Part shown: one piece after another, positions 54,293-61,884 of the stretch | Position numbering within the stretch: position 1 is the first letter of the stretch | How the letters are laid out: each line of letters opens with the position of its first letter | Assembly: GCF_000413055.1 (NCBI RefSeq) | Contig: NZ_KE332518.1 | Span: 1,179,583-1,243,582 of the forward strand | DNA length: 64,000 nucleotides | Reading direction: 5' to 3' | Origin: Treponema maltophilum ATCC 51939 | GTDB taxonomy: Bacteria > Spirochaetota > Spirochaetia > Treponematales > Treponemataceae | The notes under the pieces: generated by a model | Told to the model about the DNA's origin: nothing | Databases searched by the model: none | Seen by the model: only the letters and a program-made list of their open reading frames with translations | Translations under genes and position numbers: made by a program

Positions 54293-55453
54293 ATGCGTTC
54301 AATTAAAGAAATTCTTATCGGCACAATGGAAAACGGCACAGAGGTTTTGGAAGAAATTCAATGTGCGCGCAAAAGCGGCAAAGATATTTTGATTCAAAAA
54401 GAAGCGGTAAAAACCTGCCTTGCCAAACTGCACCCGGGCAAACTGGAGCTGGAAGTTTCGGATATCTATCCTGCGGCGCAGGACGCCAAAGTGTTCCGCT
54501 TTGTGTCAAAAGACGGCTACCTTCCGCCCTTTGAAGCCGGACAATATATCAACGTATTCATCGAAATAGACGGCGTATGCACGTCAAGACCTTACAGCAT
54601 TTCCTCCTCGCCCAAACAGCGCTCGTACTACGAAATTACGGTTGCGGCCGTTCCCAAGGGCTTTGTGTCCGCCTACTTTTTAAAAAAAGTAAAAAAGGGC
54701 GACAGCTTTACCGTTACTTCCCCGTCCGGACGTTTCCACTACAACCCGGTGTTCCATTCAAAAAAATCCGTGTTTTTAGCCGGCGGAAGCGGTATTACTC
54801 CGTTTATGAGTATGACGCGCGAAGTGCTCGAAAGCGGCGAAGACAGAGAAATCTTTTTGATTTACGGCAACCGCACGGAAAAGTTATCTTCGTACCACGA
54901 AGAATTGAGCGCCTTTGCCAAAACGTACCCGAACTTTCACTACCGGCTTGTTATTTCCGACGATAAAGCATACAAGGGCAAAAAAGGGTTCATCGATGCA
55001 AAATGCATAAAAAGTTTTGTTAAACAAACGGACGATGCGACCTTTTACCTGTGCGGCCCGCATATTATGACCGACTTTTGCACCAAGGCGCTTGAAGAAC
55101 TGCACGTTAAGCCCAAAAATATCCGGCGCGAAATGTTCGGAAGCCGCCAAGACATTCAAAACGAACCGTTTTGGCCGGAAAATTTAAGCGGTAAAGAAAA
55201 CTTTAAAATTTCGGTCGGCGGTAAAACATTCGAAGGAAAGTCGAGCGAATCGCTGCTTACGAGCCTCGAAAGAGCCGGCGTGCGGGTAAACGTGTGCTGC
55301 CGAAGCGGAGAATGCAGTTTGTGCCGCGTTAAGCTTGAAAGCGGAAAGGTTTTTATGCCGCGCGGTGCCCTGCTGCGCTATGCGGACGAAAAGTTCGGCT
55401 ATATTCATTCGTGCAAAGCCTATCCGATATCGGATGTTCGGCTGTCTTTTTAA
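54293..55453 (+). CDS. FNR-type NAD(P)H reductase fused to a plant-type [2Fe-2S] ferredoxin
   Basis: 386 aa. Residues 1-50 are an N-terminal extension. The FAD domain has RPYSISSSP near 95 and the NAD(P)H domain GGSGITPFMSM near 160 and YLCGPHIM near 255. The C-terminal ferredoxin domain has Cys ligands in CRSGECSLC and the final Cys 29 residues later in YIHSC, the plant-type pattern. It takes hydride from NAD(P)H and passes single electrons out through the cluster. Placed between the CrtI-like enzyme and the second membrane protein, it is the likely electron source for both. Confidence 0.9.
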   Translation: MRSIKEILIGTMENGTEVLEEIQCARKSGKDILIQKEAVKTCLAKLHPGKLELEVSDIYPAAQDAKVFRFVSKDGYLPPFEAGQYINVFIEIDGVCTSRPYSISSSPKQRSYYEITVAAVPKGFVSAYFLKKVKKGDSFTVTSPSGRFHYNPVFHSKKSVFLAGGSGITPFMSMTREVLESGEDREIFLIYGNRTEKLSSYHEELSAFAKTYPNFHYRLVISDDKAYKGKKGFIDAKCIKSFVKQTDDATFYLCGPHIMTDFCTKALEELHVKPKNIRREMFGSRQDIQNEPFWPENLSGKENFKISVGGKTFEGKSSESLLTSLERAGVRVNVCCRSGECSLCRVKLESGKVFMPRGALLRYADEKFGYIHSCKAYPISDVRLSF

Positions 55454-55465
55454 TAGGAGATAATT

Positions 55466-56401
55466 ATGTTCTTTTTTACGAATTATACGTGGCAAAATAT
55501 TTTAATCGGCTTGGTCGTTCTTGCAGGCCTTATTTTGGTAAATGACCTTACGCGGCGCAGCAAATGGCTTTCCATAGCCGTATACATTGTGCTGCCGCTC
55601 GTACTGACCTTTACCGTATGGCCCAAAACGGCGGTGCGCGGCAACGGCGATTGGTTTCCCGTCGTTAAAACGTACTCGGCGCTTGCAGGCGTTATCGGCT
55701 TTATGGCGATCCGCTACATCAAAGGCGCGGACACAAAAAAATGGCTGTTGTTTTTTCCCTGTTTGATTTTGTCGATTAATATTGCCGAAGCGGTGTACCG
55801 CGATTTTGAAGTCTATTTCGCCTACCGCGGTCAAGCCGTTATAAACAATGTAGACGGTTTATTTATGCAGGGCGGCATTTGGAACGTTTTGAATGCGATT
55901 GCCGGCATTGTGCTTATTTTAACGCTGACCGGCGTATTCGGCATAAAAATTGCGAAGACAAAGTCAAAAGATATGATTTGGCCCGACCAGTTATGGTTTT
56001 GGATTATCGCCTATGATTTGTGGAACCTGTCCTATTGCTATAACTGCATTTCGACGCGCTCGATGTACGCCGGCCTTATCCTGCTTTTGTCGTGCACGAT
56101 CAGCGAATTTGTTCTTAAAAAAGGCGCATGGCTTCAGCACCGTGCCCAAACGCTGGCTTTGTGGGCAATGTTTTCCATTACTTTTTCGAGCTATGCAAAA
56201 TCGCCGCTGTTTTCCATAACGTCGAGCTACAAGCCGTCGGCGCTGCTCGTTATCAGCGTGCTGTCGATCGGTTCAAACCTTGCAGTCTTTGCATACGAAA
56301 TCGCGCACATTGCAAAAACAAAGCGCAACCCGATTACGCAGGATGTGTACACTGATTTAAAATCATACAAAGCGGTGCTTTCAGATAATAATCTCGCCTG
56401 A
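55466..56401 (+). CDS. polytopic membrane protein of the redox operon, second copy (311 aa)
   Basis: About eight to nine hydrophobic segments. Shares the FWIIAYDLWN motif (near residue 175) with the protein at 51878. Additional aromatic-rich residues YCYNCISTRSMY follow the motif, and a Ser-rich helix FSITFSSYAKSPLFSITSSYKPSA is near 240. It starts 12 nt after the reductase stop behind a TAGGAG ribosome site. No enzyme motif recognised. Confidence 0.7.
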   Translation: MFFFTNYTWQNILIGLVVLAGLILVNDLTRRSKWLSIAVYIVLPLVLTFTVWPKTAVRGNGDWFPVVKTYSALAGVIGFMAIRYIKGADTKKWLLFFPCLILSINIAEAVYRDFEVYFAYRGQAVINNVDGLFMQGGIWNVLNAIAGIVLILTLTGVFGIKIAKTKSKDMIWPDQLWFWIIAYDLWNLSYCYNCISTRSMYAGLILLLSCTISEFVLKKGAWLQHRAQTLALWAMFSITFSSYAKSPLFSITSSYKPSALLVISVLSIGSNLAVFAYEIAHIAKTKRNPITQDVYTDLKSYKAVLSDNNLA

Positions 56402-56427
56402 CGCTATACTTTTCGGCAAAAAGCGTA

Positions 56428-56433
56428 TATACT
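56428..56433 (+). promoter_or_regulatory. -10 box of plsC
   Basis: TATACT ends 6 nt before the plsC ATG and there is no ribosome site. No good -35 was found at normal spacing. Confidence 0.4.
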
Positions 56434-56439
56434 GATTAT

Positions 56440-57195
56440 ATGTTGCATTCAATAATCGCGTTTATACGCTTTGCCGCCTACCTGATAGGCTCGAAAAAAT
56501 ACTTAAAAATCGTAAAAAAACTCGATGCGGAAGGAGAAATCGCCGAGCGTGACGCTCTCGTAAAAGAACAGGTTGCCGAATGGACCAAGCTTGTAATTAA
56601 GCTTACCGGAAGTACCGTCGAAGTGAAAGGCGCCGAAAACATCCCGCAAACCGGCGCGTTCGTTATGGTCGGCAATCACCAAGGCTATTTGGACATTCCC
56701 CTGCTTTTAGGCTATGTTCCCAAAAGCATCGCATTCATCTCCAAAATCGAAATTTTAAAAGCGCCGATCCTGTCCGATTGGATGAAATACATGCAGTGCG
56801 TGTTCATCGACCGCAAAGACAGGCGCCAGTCGGTGGAAGCCATGGCTCAAGCAGTCGAAAACGTCAAGCGCGGCTACCCGCTCGTCATTTTCCCCGAAGG
56901 TACCAGAAGCCGCGGCGGTCCCGTTGCCGAGTTTAAACCGGGCAGCTTTAAGCTCGCATACCGTTCCGACGCAGCGATTGTTCCGTTTACGATTGACGGT
57001 ACATGGCACATATGGGAAGAACACAAGCGCATCCGCAGTGCACACTTGACGCTCACCATTCACAAAAGCATTCCCGCCGCCGGCCTTACCAAAGAGGAGC
57101 AGGCCGCCCTTCCCGCTCGCATTCAAAAAATCGTCGAATCCGCCCTGCCGAAAGAACACTTGCGGCAAGCTACGGCTTCCATCAAAAGTGTTTAA
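56440..57195 (+). CDS. plsC: 1-acylglycerol-3-phosphate O-acyltransferase
   Basis: Makes phosphatidic acid by acylating lysophosphatidic acid at the membrane. 251 aa. Motif I is VGNHQGYLDIPLL (NHxxxxD, residues about 81-93; a Gln-Gly replaces the usual Gln-Ser), motif II near FIDRKDRRQSVEAM, motif III FPEGTRSRGG (about 152-161), motif IV VPFTIDGTW. N-terminal hydrophobic segment (IIAFIRFAAYLIG). Only 38 nt after the redox operon on the same strand but with its own -10 box, so it may be separately or jointly expressed. Confidence 0.93.
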   Translation: MLHSIIAFIRFAAYLIGSKKYLKIVKKLDAEGEIAERDALVKEQVAEWTKLVIKLTGSTVEVKGAENIPQTGAFVMVGNHQGYLDIPLLLGYVPKSIAFISKIEILKAPILSDWMKYMQCVFIDRKDRRQSVEAMAQAVENVKRGYPLVIFPEGTRSRGGPVAEFKPGSFKLAYRSDAAIVPFTIDGTWHIWEEHKRIRSAHLTLTIHKSIPAAGLTKEEQAALPARIQKIVESALPKEHLRQATASIKSV

Positions 57196-57197
57196 AA

Positions 57198-57226
57198 TTG
57201 ACGCTTTATAACAAAAATGTTAAGAT
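57198..57226 (+). promoter_or_regulatory. toxin-antitoxin promoter with operator-like palindrome
   Basis: TTGACG (57198-57203), 17-nt spacer, TAAGAT (57221-57226). The spacer contains the palindrome TAACA-AAAA-TGTTA (57209-57222), well placed for autorepression by the ribbon-helix-helix antitoxin. Confidence 0.6.
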
Positions 57227-57250
57227 TGTTACAGCACATGGGAGGTATTT

Positions 57251-57508
57251 ATGCAGACGATAAAACCGAGGGTTAAAAACATGAGCGTCAGTTTTCAGCC
57301 AGAGATATTTACGCGGATTAATTCCTACTGTGCTGAACGTGGATGTTCCCGCAGTTGGTTTATAAACAAAGCTGCGGAAATGTTTTTGGCCGAATGTCTT
57401 GAAGATAAAGCGGATTATGAAACTGCGGTTGAAGCTTGGACCGAATACGAAAAAAACGGTTTTAAGTCTTACTCGGCAGATGAAGTTTTCGAAAAGGCCG
57501 GGTTATGA
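57251..57508 (+). CDS. ribbon-helix-helix antitoxin (CopG/RelB-like)
   Basis: 85 aa. N-terminal ribbon-helix-helix: MSVSFQPEIFTRINSYCAERGCSRSWFINKAAEMF (residues about 12-46) with the strand, helix and loop pattern of CopG/DNA-binding antitoxins. A C-terminal helical toxin-binding tail follows (YETAVEAWTEYEKNGFKSYS). GGGAGG ribosome site. Overlaps the toxin gene by 4 nt. Expected to neutralise the RelE-like toxin and repress the promoter. Confidence 0.85.
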   Translation: MQTIKPRVKNMSVSFQPEIFTRINSYCAERGCSRSWFINKAAEMFLAECLEDKADYETAVEAWTEYEKNGFKSYSADEVFEKAGL

Positions 57509-57768
57509 AAATTGTTTTTTCGGAAAAAGCCGAAAAACAATTTCTAAAACTTGACCATCCCATTCAAAAGCAAATACAGAAATTCGTAAAAAGACTTGAG
57601 CAAACAAAAAATCCGCGAGAGACAGGAAAAATGCTGGTCGGAAACCTGCTTGGTTTTTGGCGATATCGAGTAGGCGATTACAGATTAATTTGTCGGATAC
57701 AGGATAAGGAACTTGTAATTATTGTTGTTGAAGTGGGACATCGGCGCAAGGTTTATGCAAGCCGCTAA
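57505..57768 (+). CDS. RelE/ParE-superfamily toxin
   Basis: 87 aa. RelE fold signature: SEKAEKQFLKLDHPIQKQI at the N-terminus, GFWRYRVGDYRLICRI in the middle and VVEVGHRRKVY at the end. The Arg residues and C-terminal Tyr match RelE-type mRNA interferases that cut mRNA in the ribosome. Paired with the preceding antitoxin. A terminator follows. Confidence 0.88.
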   Translation: MKIVFSEKAEKQFLKLDHPIQKQIQKFVKRLEQTKNPRETGKMLVGNLLGFWRYRVGDYRLICRIQDKELVIIVVEVGHRRKVYASR

Positions 57769-57797
57769 CGCACGGCGGCGCTTCGCGCCGTCTATAC

Positions 57798-57826
57798 AAA
57801 AAGCCCGCAGCACGTGCGGGCTTTTT
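57798..57826. terminator. bidirectional rho-independent terminator
   Basis: 12-bp stem AAAAAGCCCGCA (57798-57809) with TGCGGGCTTTTT (57815-57826). It serves relE on the plus strand and the convergent lipoprotein gene on the minus strand. Confidence 0.88.
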
Positions 57827-57862
57827 GTAATCGTAACGAATTAAAACTTCAGCAAAAAACGC

Positions 57863-59437
57863 TTACTCCGCCTTCCACGAAAGCTCGTAGCAGAGTTGCA
57901 TTTTTTGATTACTTCTTGCAGGTAAAGTGATGACGAATTCTTTTGTCTCTCCATCCGTAAGCATAAAGTCTGCATCAAATGAAACAGCACCGTTTACAAA
58001 TTTTTCATTTGTGCCGTTCGGCTTCCATGCTTTACTTTCCTTATCGTATTTAAAGTAGATAATCGGTTTTTCATATTCTGTTACCGGTTCATTATCTTCG
58101 GGTTTCATTGAACTCTGTGCATCAAGTTCAATTATTTGGCTGTCAAGCTCAATCGTATTACCTTTTGTACCGGAAAATGTATATGATTTACTGTTTCCCG
58201 TAAACGGAACTAATCTTCCTTTGGGTATTTCGTATTTATTATTAGTAAGTTGACTTGCAAGAGAAAACCAGTTTTTGTCTGAAGTAGTTGAAGTAGATAA
58301 GCGCGACCGTATATCCCATGAAAATTCCGGATCGCCAGAAAACCACCCATCCGTTACATTTATATTTTTTAAGTATTTTGCCTTTACGGTTAATGTGCCG
58401 TTTAAGGGCGGTTCTTGTTCTTCTTCCTGAGTCCCGTCCGCATAGCCCAAGTACGGAGACTTTCCGGTGTAAACAGGGTCGTATTCATTTTTCGCCATAT
58501 TTTCTTTATACGTATCAGTCAGGTGAAAAGTGCCGTCTTCGGTTACATAACCGATAGGATCATATTGATAAAAACGGTATCTTTTGCCGCCCGGACCGAC
58601 CGAATGTGTATCTACAGATGCCCATTTTGTCGGTACCTGATTGCCGAATACGCTTTTAAATTTGATAGGCTTTGCAAATGAAAATATCAATTTTGAATAC
58701 ATATCGACGGCAACAAGACAATTTTGCAAGTCCTGTCCAGTGTTTTTTCCTGTAAAATAATAAAATACAAAGCGCTTCATAAGCAGTTCTTTTGTACCGG
58801 TCGGATTGCCGTCTTCTCCGTATACCTCATATTCTTCATTTTGATATAGACCAAATGGATGCTTTCCGGATAGCCGATAAAAAACAATATTTTTAGCAGT
58901 AGTAGTCAAAGCAGGAATTTTTACCTTAAAATCCTTTCCTCCTATTTGTTGCTCATAAATACCGTTTTCTTTATCTTTTATGATCTCATTTTTCCATTCG
59001 ATGCTCCCGTTATACTTCATAGCGGTAACATAGTTATCAATCTTATCGATTTCAAATTTTGCCGTGGTAAAATCAAGCTTAGTCGAATCAAACATTCCGA
59101 ACGGAAAACCGTATGAAGCATCCAGTTTTTTAGCCAATTGGTCATAAACAGCCGTATCGTGTTTAGGTTCAGCTATTTTACCATTAGATAAAATAACCGA
59201 AAACATGCTTATTTTCCCCGGTTCCGCCGGCTCTTCAGGCGTTACGGGAACATCTCCGCCGCCGGGCTCTTCGTTGTTTCCATTATTTCCGCCGTTATGG
59301 TTTCCGTTTTCTGCCCCACTGTTTTGCTGCTGCACGTAATATGAATTGATAAGAGGCGACGGACATGCGACAATAAGTAAACTCACGAGTATGAGCACCG
59401 TACTTAATTTCCATATGTTAAAAGATTTTATATGCAT
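57863..59437 (-). CDS. large lipoprotein of unknown function (524 aa)
   Basis: Signal MHIKSFNIWKLSTVLILVSL with lipobox LIVAC. A Gly/Asn-rich then Pro/Glu-rich linker (residues about 30-75) leads to a large beta-rich region with many Tyr, Trp and Phe residues and no recognised domain. I use the ATG at 59437 with GGAG 6 nt upstream; a TTG 12 nt earlier contains that site. It follows the outer-membrane protein gene by 27 nt, so the two are an operon and may act together at the surface. Confidence 0.7.
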   Translation of the reverse strand: MHIKSFNIWKLSTVLILVSLLIVACPSPLINSYYVQQQNSGAENGNHNGGNNGNNEEPGGGDVPVTPEEPAEPGKISMFSVILSNGKIAEPKHDTAVYDQLAKKLDASYGFPFGMFDSTKLDFTTAKFEIDKIDNYVTAMKYNGSIEWKNEIIKDKENGIYEQQIGGKDFKVKIPALTTTAKNIVFYRLSGKHPFGLYQNEEYEVYGEDGNPTGTKELLMKRFVFYYFTGKNTGQDLQNCLVAVDMYSKLIFSFAKPIKFKSVFGNQVPTKWASVDTHSVGPGGKRYRFYQYDPIGYVTEDGTFHLTDTYKENMAKNEYDPVYTGKSPYLGYADGTQEEEQEPPLNGTLTVKAKYLKNINVTDGWFSGDPEFSWDIRSRLSTSTTSDKNWFSLASQLTNNKYEIPKGRLVPFTGNSKSYTFSGTKGNTIELDSQIIELDAQSSMKPEDNEPVTEYEKPIIYFKYDKESKAWKPNGTNEKFVNGAVSFDADFMLTDGETKEFVITLPARSNQKMQLCYELSWKAE

Positions 59438-59464
59438 AGTTTTCTCCAACAGACTTCTCCGATA

Positions 59465-60292
59465 TTACAATTTAAATGCAAAGCCGATATTCACGCCGAA
59501 ATCGAGCGAATTAAGCCAATAATCGGGGAAAGGTTGTGTTATATCACCGCCGCCATCTGCAGCCATATCCGCCAACTTTTTTGGCGCAGTCAAATATTTC
59601 GGACGGTAGATATTGTAGCGCGTATACCAGCCCATTACAATATCGGTAGTATCCAAAATAGGAATATTGTATTCGAGCATTACCTTTGCCGAAAACATGA
59701 GAGGATTCATCTTTTTCATCATATCTTCGGTAACGATAATTTGGCCGACTTCGGTAGGAATAACGGCGGGATGCGTTGAATAAACCAGATAGTCGGGGCT
59801 CATATCGGCAATAAGACGGCCGCCTATGCCCATGCCGGCAGCAAAACGATTTTTAAAAAAATATGCCTTTGCGCTTAATCCGAAATTGACTACGGGCATA
59901 AAATCAACAATCATAAATATATCAAACGGGTTACCTGAAATAAGCGCTGAAACTTTTTGAGATGTATTGCCCTGTCCTACGCCTACATAGGCGAAAGTAC
60001 CCACTGCGCTGAACGGGTGATTTTTGCGCAAGCCGAAAAGGGTATCGGAGCCGAACACATAGCCGCCTTCAAGTTCTCCGCCCATAAGCAAATTGCTCAT
60101 CATGCCGCTCATTTTGTTTGCAGTTGCATTGAATTGTTTTAAACTCGAAAGAGAAATGCTCGGAAGACTCAATCCGCCGCCGAAATCGGCACGCAAATAT
60201 AAAAGAGGGCCGGTTTCAAACGCTGAAAGCGGTAAAAAACTTATAAAGGTTAAACCAAGGGCAAGCAACCCTTTCCGCAGTATCTTTTTCAT
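59465..60292 (-). CDS. outer-membrane beta-barrel protein (275 aa)
   Basis: Signal peptide MKKILRKGLLALGLTFISFL, cleavage near SAF. The mature part alternates polar and hydrophobic residues with many Gly and aromatics (GPLLYLRADFGGGLSLPS, FAYVGVG, FAAGMGIGGRLIADM) and ends GFAFKL, as expected for a barrel's last strand. Looks like a spirochaete-type porin-like protein; no exact family recognised. It has a clear promoter 7 nt before the ATG and no ribosome site. First gene of the pair with the lipoprotein. Confidence 0.7.
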   Translation of the reverse strand: MKKILRKGLLALGLTFISFLPLSAFETGPLLYLRADFGGGLSLPSISLSSLKQFNATANKMSGMMSNLLMGGELEGGYVFGSDTLFGLRKNHPFSAVGTFAYVGVGQGNTSQKVSALISGNPFDIFMIVDFMPVVNFGLSAKAYFFKNRFAAGMGIGGRLIADMSPDYLVYSTHPAVIPTEVGQIIVTEDMMKKMNPLMFSAKVMLEYNIPILDTTDIVMGWYTRYNIYRPKYLTAPKKLADMAADGGGDITQPFPDYWLNSLDFGVNIGFAFKL

Positions 60293-60299
60293 GCAATAC

Positions 60300-60328
60300 A
60301 GTATATCACAATATCAAACAAATATCAA
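60300..60328 (-). promoter_or_regulatory. outer-membrane protein promoter (TTGATA-17-TATACT)
   Basis: Minus strand: TTGATA (60323-60328), 17-nt spacer, TATACT (60300-60305). Seven nt to the ATG, so a leaderless transcript is predicted. Confidence 0.7.
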
Positions 60329-60372
60329 TAAATATAAACAAAAATATACAAAAATAATATATTTATTCAATT

Positions 60373-61116
60373 TTATCGATGTTCTTCCCCGCTTAAGTAC
60401 TCCCATGCGCATCGGGCGGCGGCTTGTTCTGCTTCTTTTTTGCTTTTTCCCTGCATGGGGCCGTATTCGGTTTGGCCCAAAAACACGCTTATCCAAAATA
60501 CCTGATCGTGGTCGGGGCCCGTTTTTTTAATCAATTCGTAGTGCGGGCATTGCTTGTATTTTTTTTGGTACAATTCCTGCAAGAGCGTTTTATAATCTTT
60601 TTGGTGACGGTTTTCGAGCACCTTGCGTATTTGCGGTACCAATAAGCTCAATATAAGTTTTTCGGCCGTTTTAAATCCCGAATCGAGGTACAAGGCGCCG
60701 AAAACGGCTTCGGTCGTATCCGCCAAAATCGCCTTTTTGCTCCTGCCGCCGGAATGCTCTTCGCCCTTACCCAAGCACAGGCACTGCTCTATGCCGATAC
60801 CGAGGGCAATTTCGGAAAGCGATGTTTCGGAGACGACAAAGGATTTTATTTTGGTCAATTCGCCTTCAGGCGCGTCGTGCAGCGTTTCGTATAAATAAGA
60901 AGCGGCGGTCATTCCCAAAACGGCGTCCCCCAAAAATTCAAGACGCTCGTTGTTCTCGGCTGTGCCGGCCGTTTCGTTTGCAAAAGAACGGTGATAAAAC
61001 GCCGTATCCAAAAGATGCAGGTCTTTAAACTTAACGCCGATCCGCTTTTGAAAATCGGTTAATAAGGCTTTCCGCCGCGAAGATAGAGTTCGGTTTGTTT
61101 TAAAAAAAGAACGCAC
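60373..61116 (-). CDS. rnc: ribonuclease III
   Basis: Double-strand-specific RNase for rRNA and mRNA processing, and in type II CRISPR systems for tracrRNA:crRNA processing. 247 aa. RNase III signature NNERLEFLGDAVLGM (residues about 60-74), second acidic cluster ADTTEAVFGALYLDSG, and C-terminal dsRNA-binding domain (YKTLLQELYQKKYK to the KKEAEQAAARCAWEYL helix). The start is a GTG at 61116 without a ribosome site, immediately after a terminator hairpin. Confidence 0.95.
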   Translation of the reverse strand: MRSFFKTNRTLSSRRKALLTDFQKRIGVKFKDLHLLDTAFYHRSFANETAGTAENNERLEFLGDAVLGMTAASYLYETLHDAPEGELTKIKSFVVSETSLSEIALGIGIEQCLCLGKGEEHSGGRSKKAILADTTEAVFGALYLDSGFKTAEKLILSLLVPQIRKVLENRHQKDYKTLLQELYQKKYKQCPHYELIKKTGPDHDQVFWISVFLGQTEYGPMQGKSKKEAEQAAARCAWEYLSGEEHR

Positions 61117-61124
61117 TTTTTAAT

Positions 61125-61169
61125 AAAAAAATCGGAGCCGGCTCAAACAAATGTTTTTTGACGGCTCCG
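61125..61169 (-). terminator. terminator between acpP and rnc
   Basis: Minus strand: 8-bp stem CGGAGCCG (61162-61169) with CGGCTCCG (61133-61140), then a run of seven T (61125-61131). It lies just upstream of the rnc GTG. Confidence 0.7.
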
Positions 61170-61206
61170 TTCCTTATAAAAGCGGCACGGGAAAACCCGC
61201 GTCGTC

Positions 61207-61446
61207 TTATGCTTGCTGGGTTTTTAAAAATTCGTAGGCGTCGCGGACCGTTTCGAATTCGCTTGCCTTATCATCGGGGACGCTTACGCCCAGTTCTTCT
61301 TCGATAGCGTATACCAATTCATACGTATCGAGACTGTCGGCGCCGAGGTCCTGGCGGAACGAAGCATCCATCGTAACTTTCGATTCTTCAATTTCCAACT
61401 TGTCGGCAATCAGTTTTTGCATCTTTTTGAACAATTCATCTTCCAT
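61207..61446 (-). CDS. acpP: acyl carrier protein
   Basis: 79 aa carrier for growing acyl chains in fatty acid synthesis. The phosphopantetheine Ser38 is in GADSLDTYELV, with the typical acidic helix II and normal length. AGGAG ribosome site. Downstream of rpmF by 13 nt in the same operon; a terminator follows. Confidence 0.97.
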   Translation of the reverse strand: MEDELFKKMQKLIADKLEIEESKVTMDASFRQDLGADSLDTYELVYAIEEELGVSVPDDKASEFETVRDAYEFLKTQQA

Positions 61447-61459
61447 TGTTAAACTCCTG

Positions 61460-61648
61460 TCAGCCGTTGCTCTCCGGCGTAATTACCTGCCTGCCGCGGT
61501 AAAATCCGCATTTGGGACATACGCGGTGCAGCATGATTAAATTTCCGCAATTGGCGCATTCGATCAGGTGCGGGGCGTTTAAGTGCATATTAATTGCCCG
61601 GCGTCTTCTTGTGCGCGCTTTTGACGTTTTCGCTCTGGGTACTGCCAT
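61460..61648 (-). CDS. rpmF: 50S ribosomal protein L32
   Basis: 62 aa. N-terminal MAVPRAKTSKARTRRRRAIN and a C4 zinc ribbon (CANCGNL, then CPKCGFYRGRQV), the canonical L32. It leads the rpmF-acpP operon, the common pairing of L32 with fatty-acid genes, and has two tandem promoters. Confidence 0.97.
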   Translation of the reverse strand: MAVPRAKTSKARTRRRRAINMHLNAPHLIECANCGNLIMLHRVCPKCGFYRGRQVITPESNG

Positions 61649-61675
61649 TATATAACCTCTCTAAAAATATGAAAG

Positions 61676-61704
61676 ATTATATCCGAAATACTATCTTATG
61701 GCAA
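61676..61704 (-). promoter_or_regulatory. rpmF promoter P2 (TTGCCA-17-TATAAT)
   Basis: Minus strand: TTGCCA (61699-61704), 17-nt spacer, TATAAT (61676-61681). Leader of about 20 nt containing GAGAGG before the rpmF ATG. Confidence 0.65.
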
Positions 61705-61721
61705 GTCCATAACGAAAAAAC

Positions 61722-61749
61722 ATTATAACACTTTTCGATTTTTTGTCAA
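61722..61749 (-). promoter_or_regulatory. rpmF promoter P1 (TTGACA-16-TATAAT)
   Basis: Minus strand: perfect TTGACA (61744-61749), 16-nt spacer, perfect TATAAT (61722-61727). Upstream of P2, giving a leader of about 70 nt with a small hairpin (TTATGG/CCATAA). Confidence 0.8.
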
Positions 61750-61803
61750 CCGTTAAATCAAACAATCAACAAACAAACGAATGCCCAGCCGGTTAGATTT
61801 GTC

Positions 61804-61827
61804 CCCGCATATACGCGCATATGCGGG
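61804..61827. repeat. 9-bp perfect inverted repeat upstream of brnT
   Basis: CCCGCATAT (61804-61812) and ATATGCGGG (61819-61827) with a 6-nt GC-rich loop, in the spacer between the rpmF and brnT promoters. No T run in either direction, so a simple terminator is unlikely; possibly a boundary or binding site. Confidence 0.55.
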
Positions 61828-61837
61828 CATAAAAAAC

Positions 61838-61866
61838 TTGACCGTATTTGTTGTATGTTGTAGACT
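61838..61866 (+). promoter_or_regulatory. brnTA promoter (TTGACC-17-TAGACT)
   Basis: TTGACC (61838-61843), 17-nt spacer, TAGACT (61861-61866), then AAAGGAG before the brnT ATG. Confidence 0.6.
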
Positions 61867-61884
61867 TGTTAAAGGAGCACGAAA

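Noticed and set aside
57776-57789. Second hairpin GGCGC-TTC-GCGCC after relE
   Set aside because: No T run; the real terminator is the 12-bp stem 9 nt further on.
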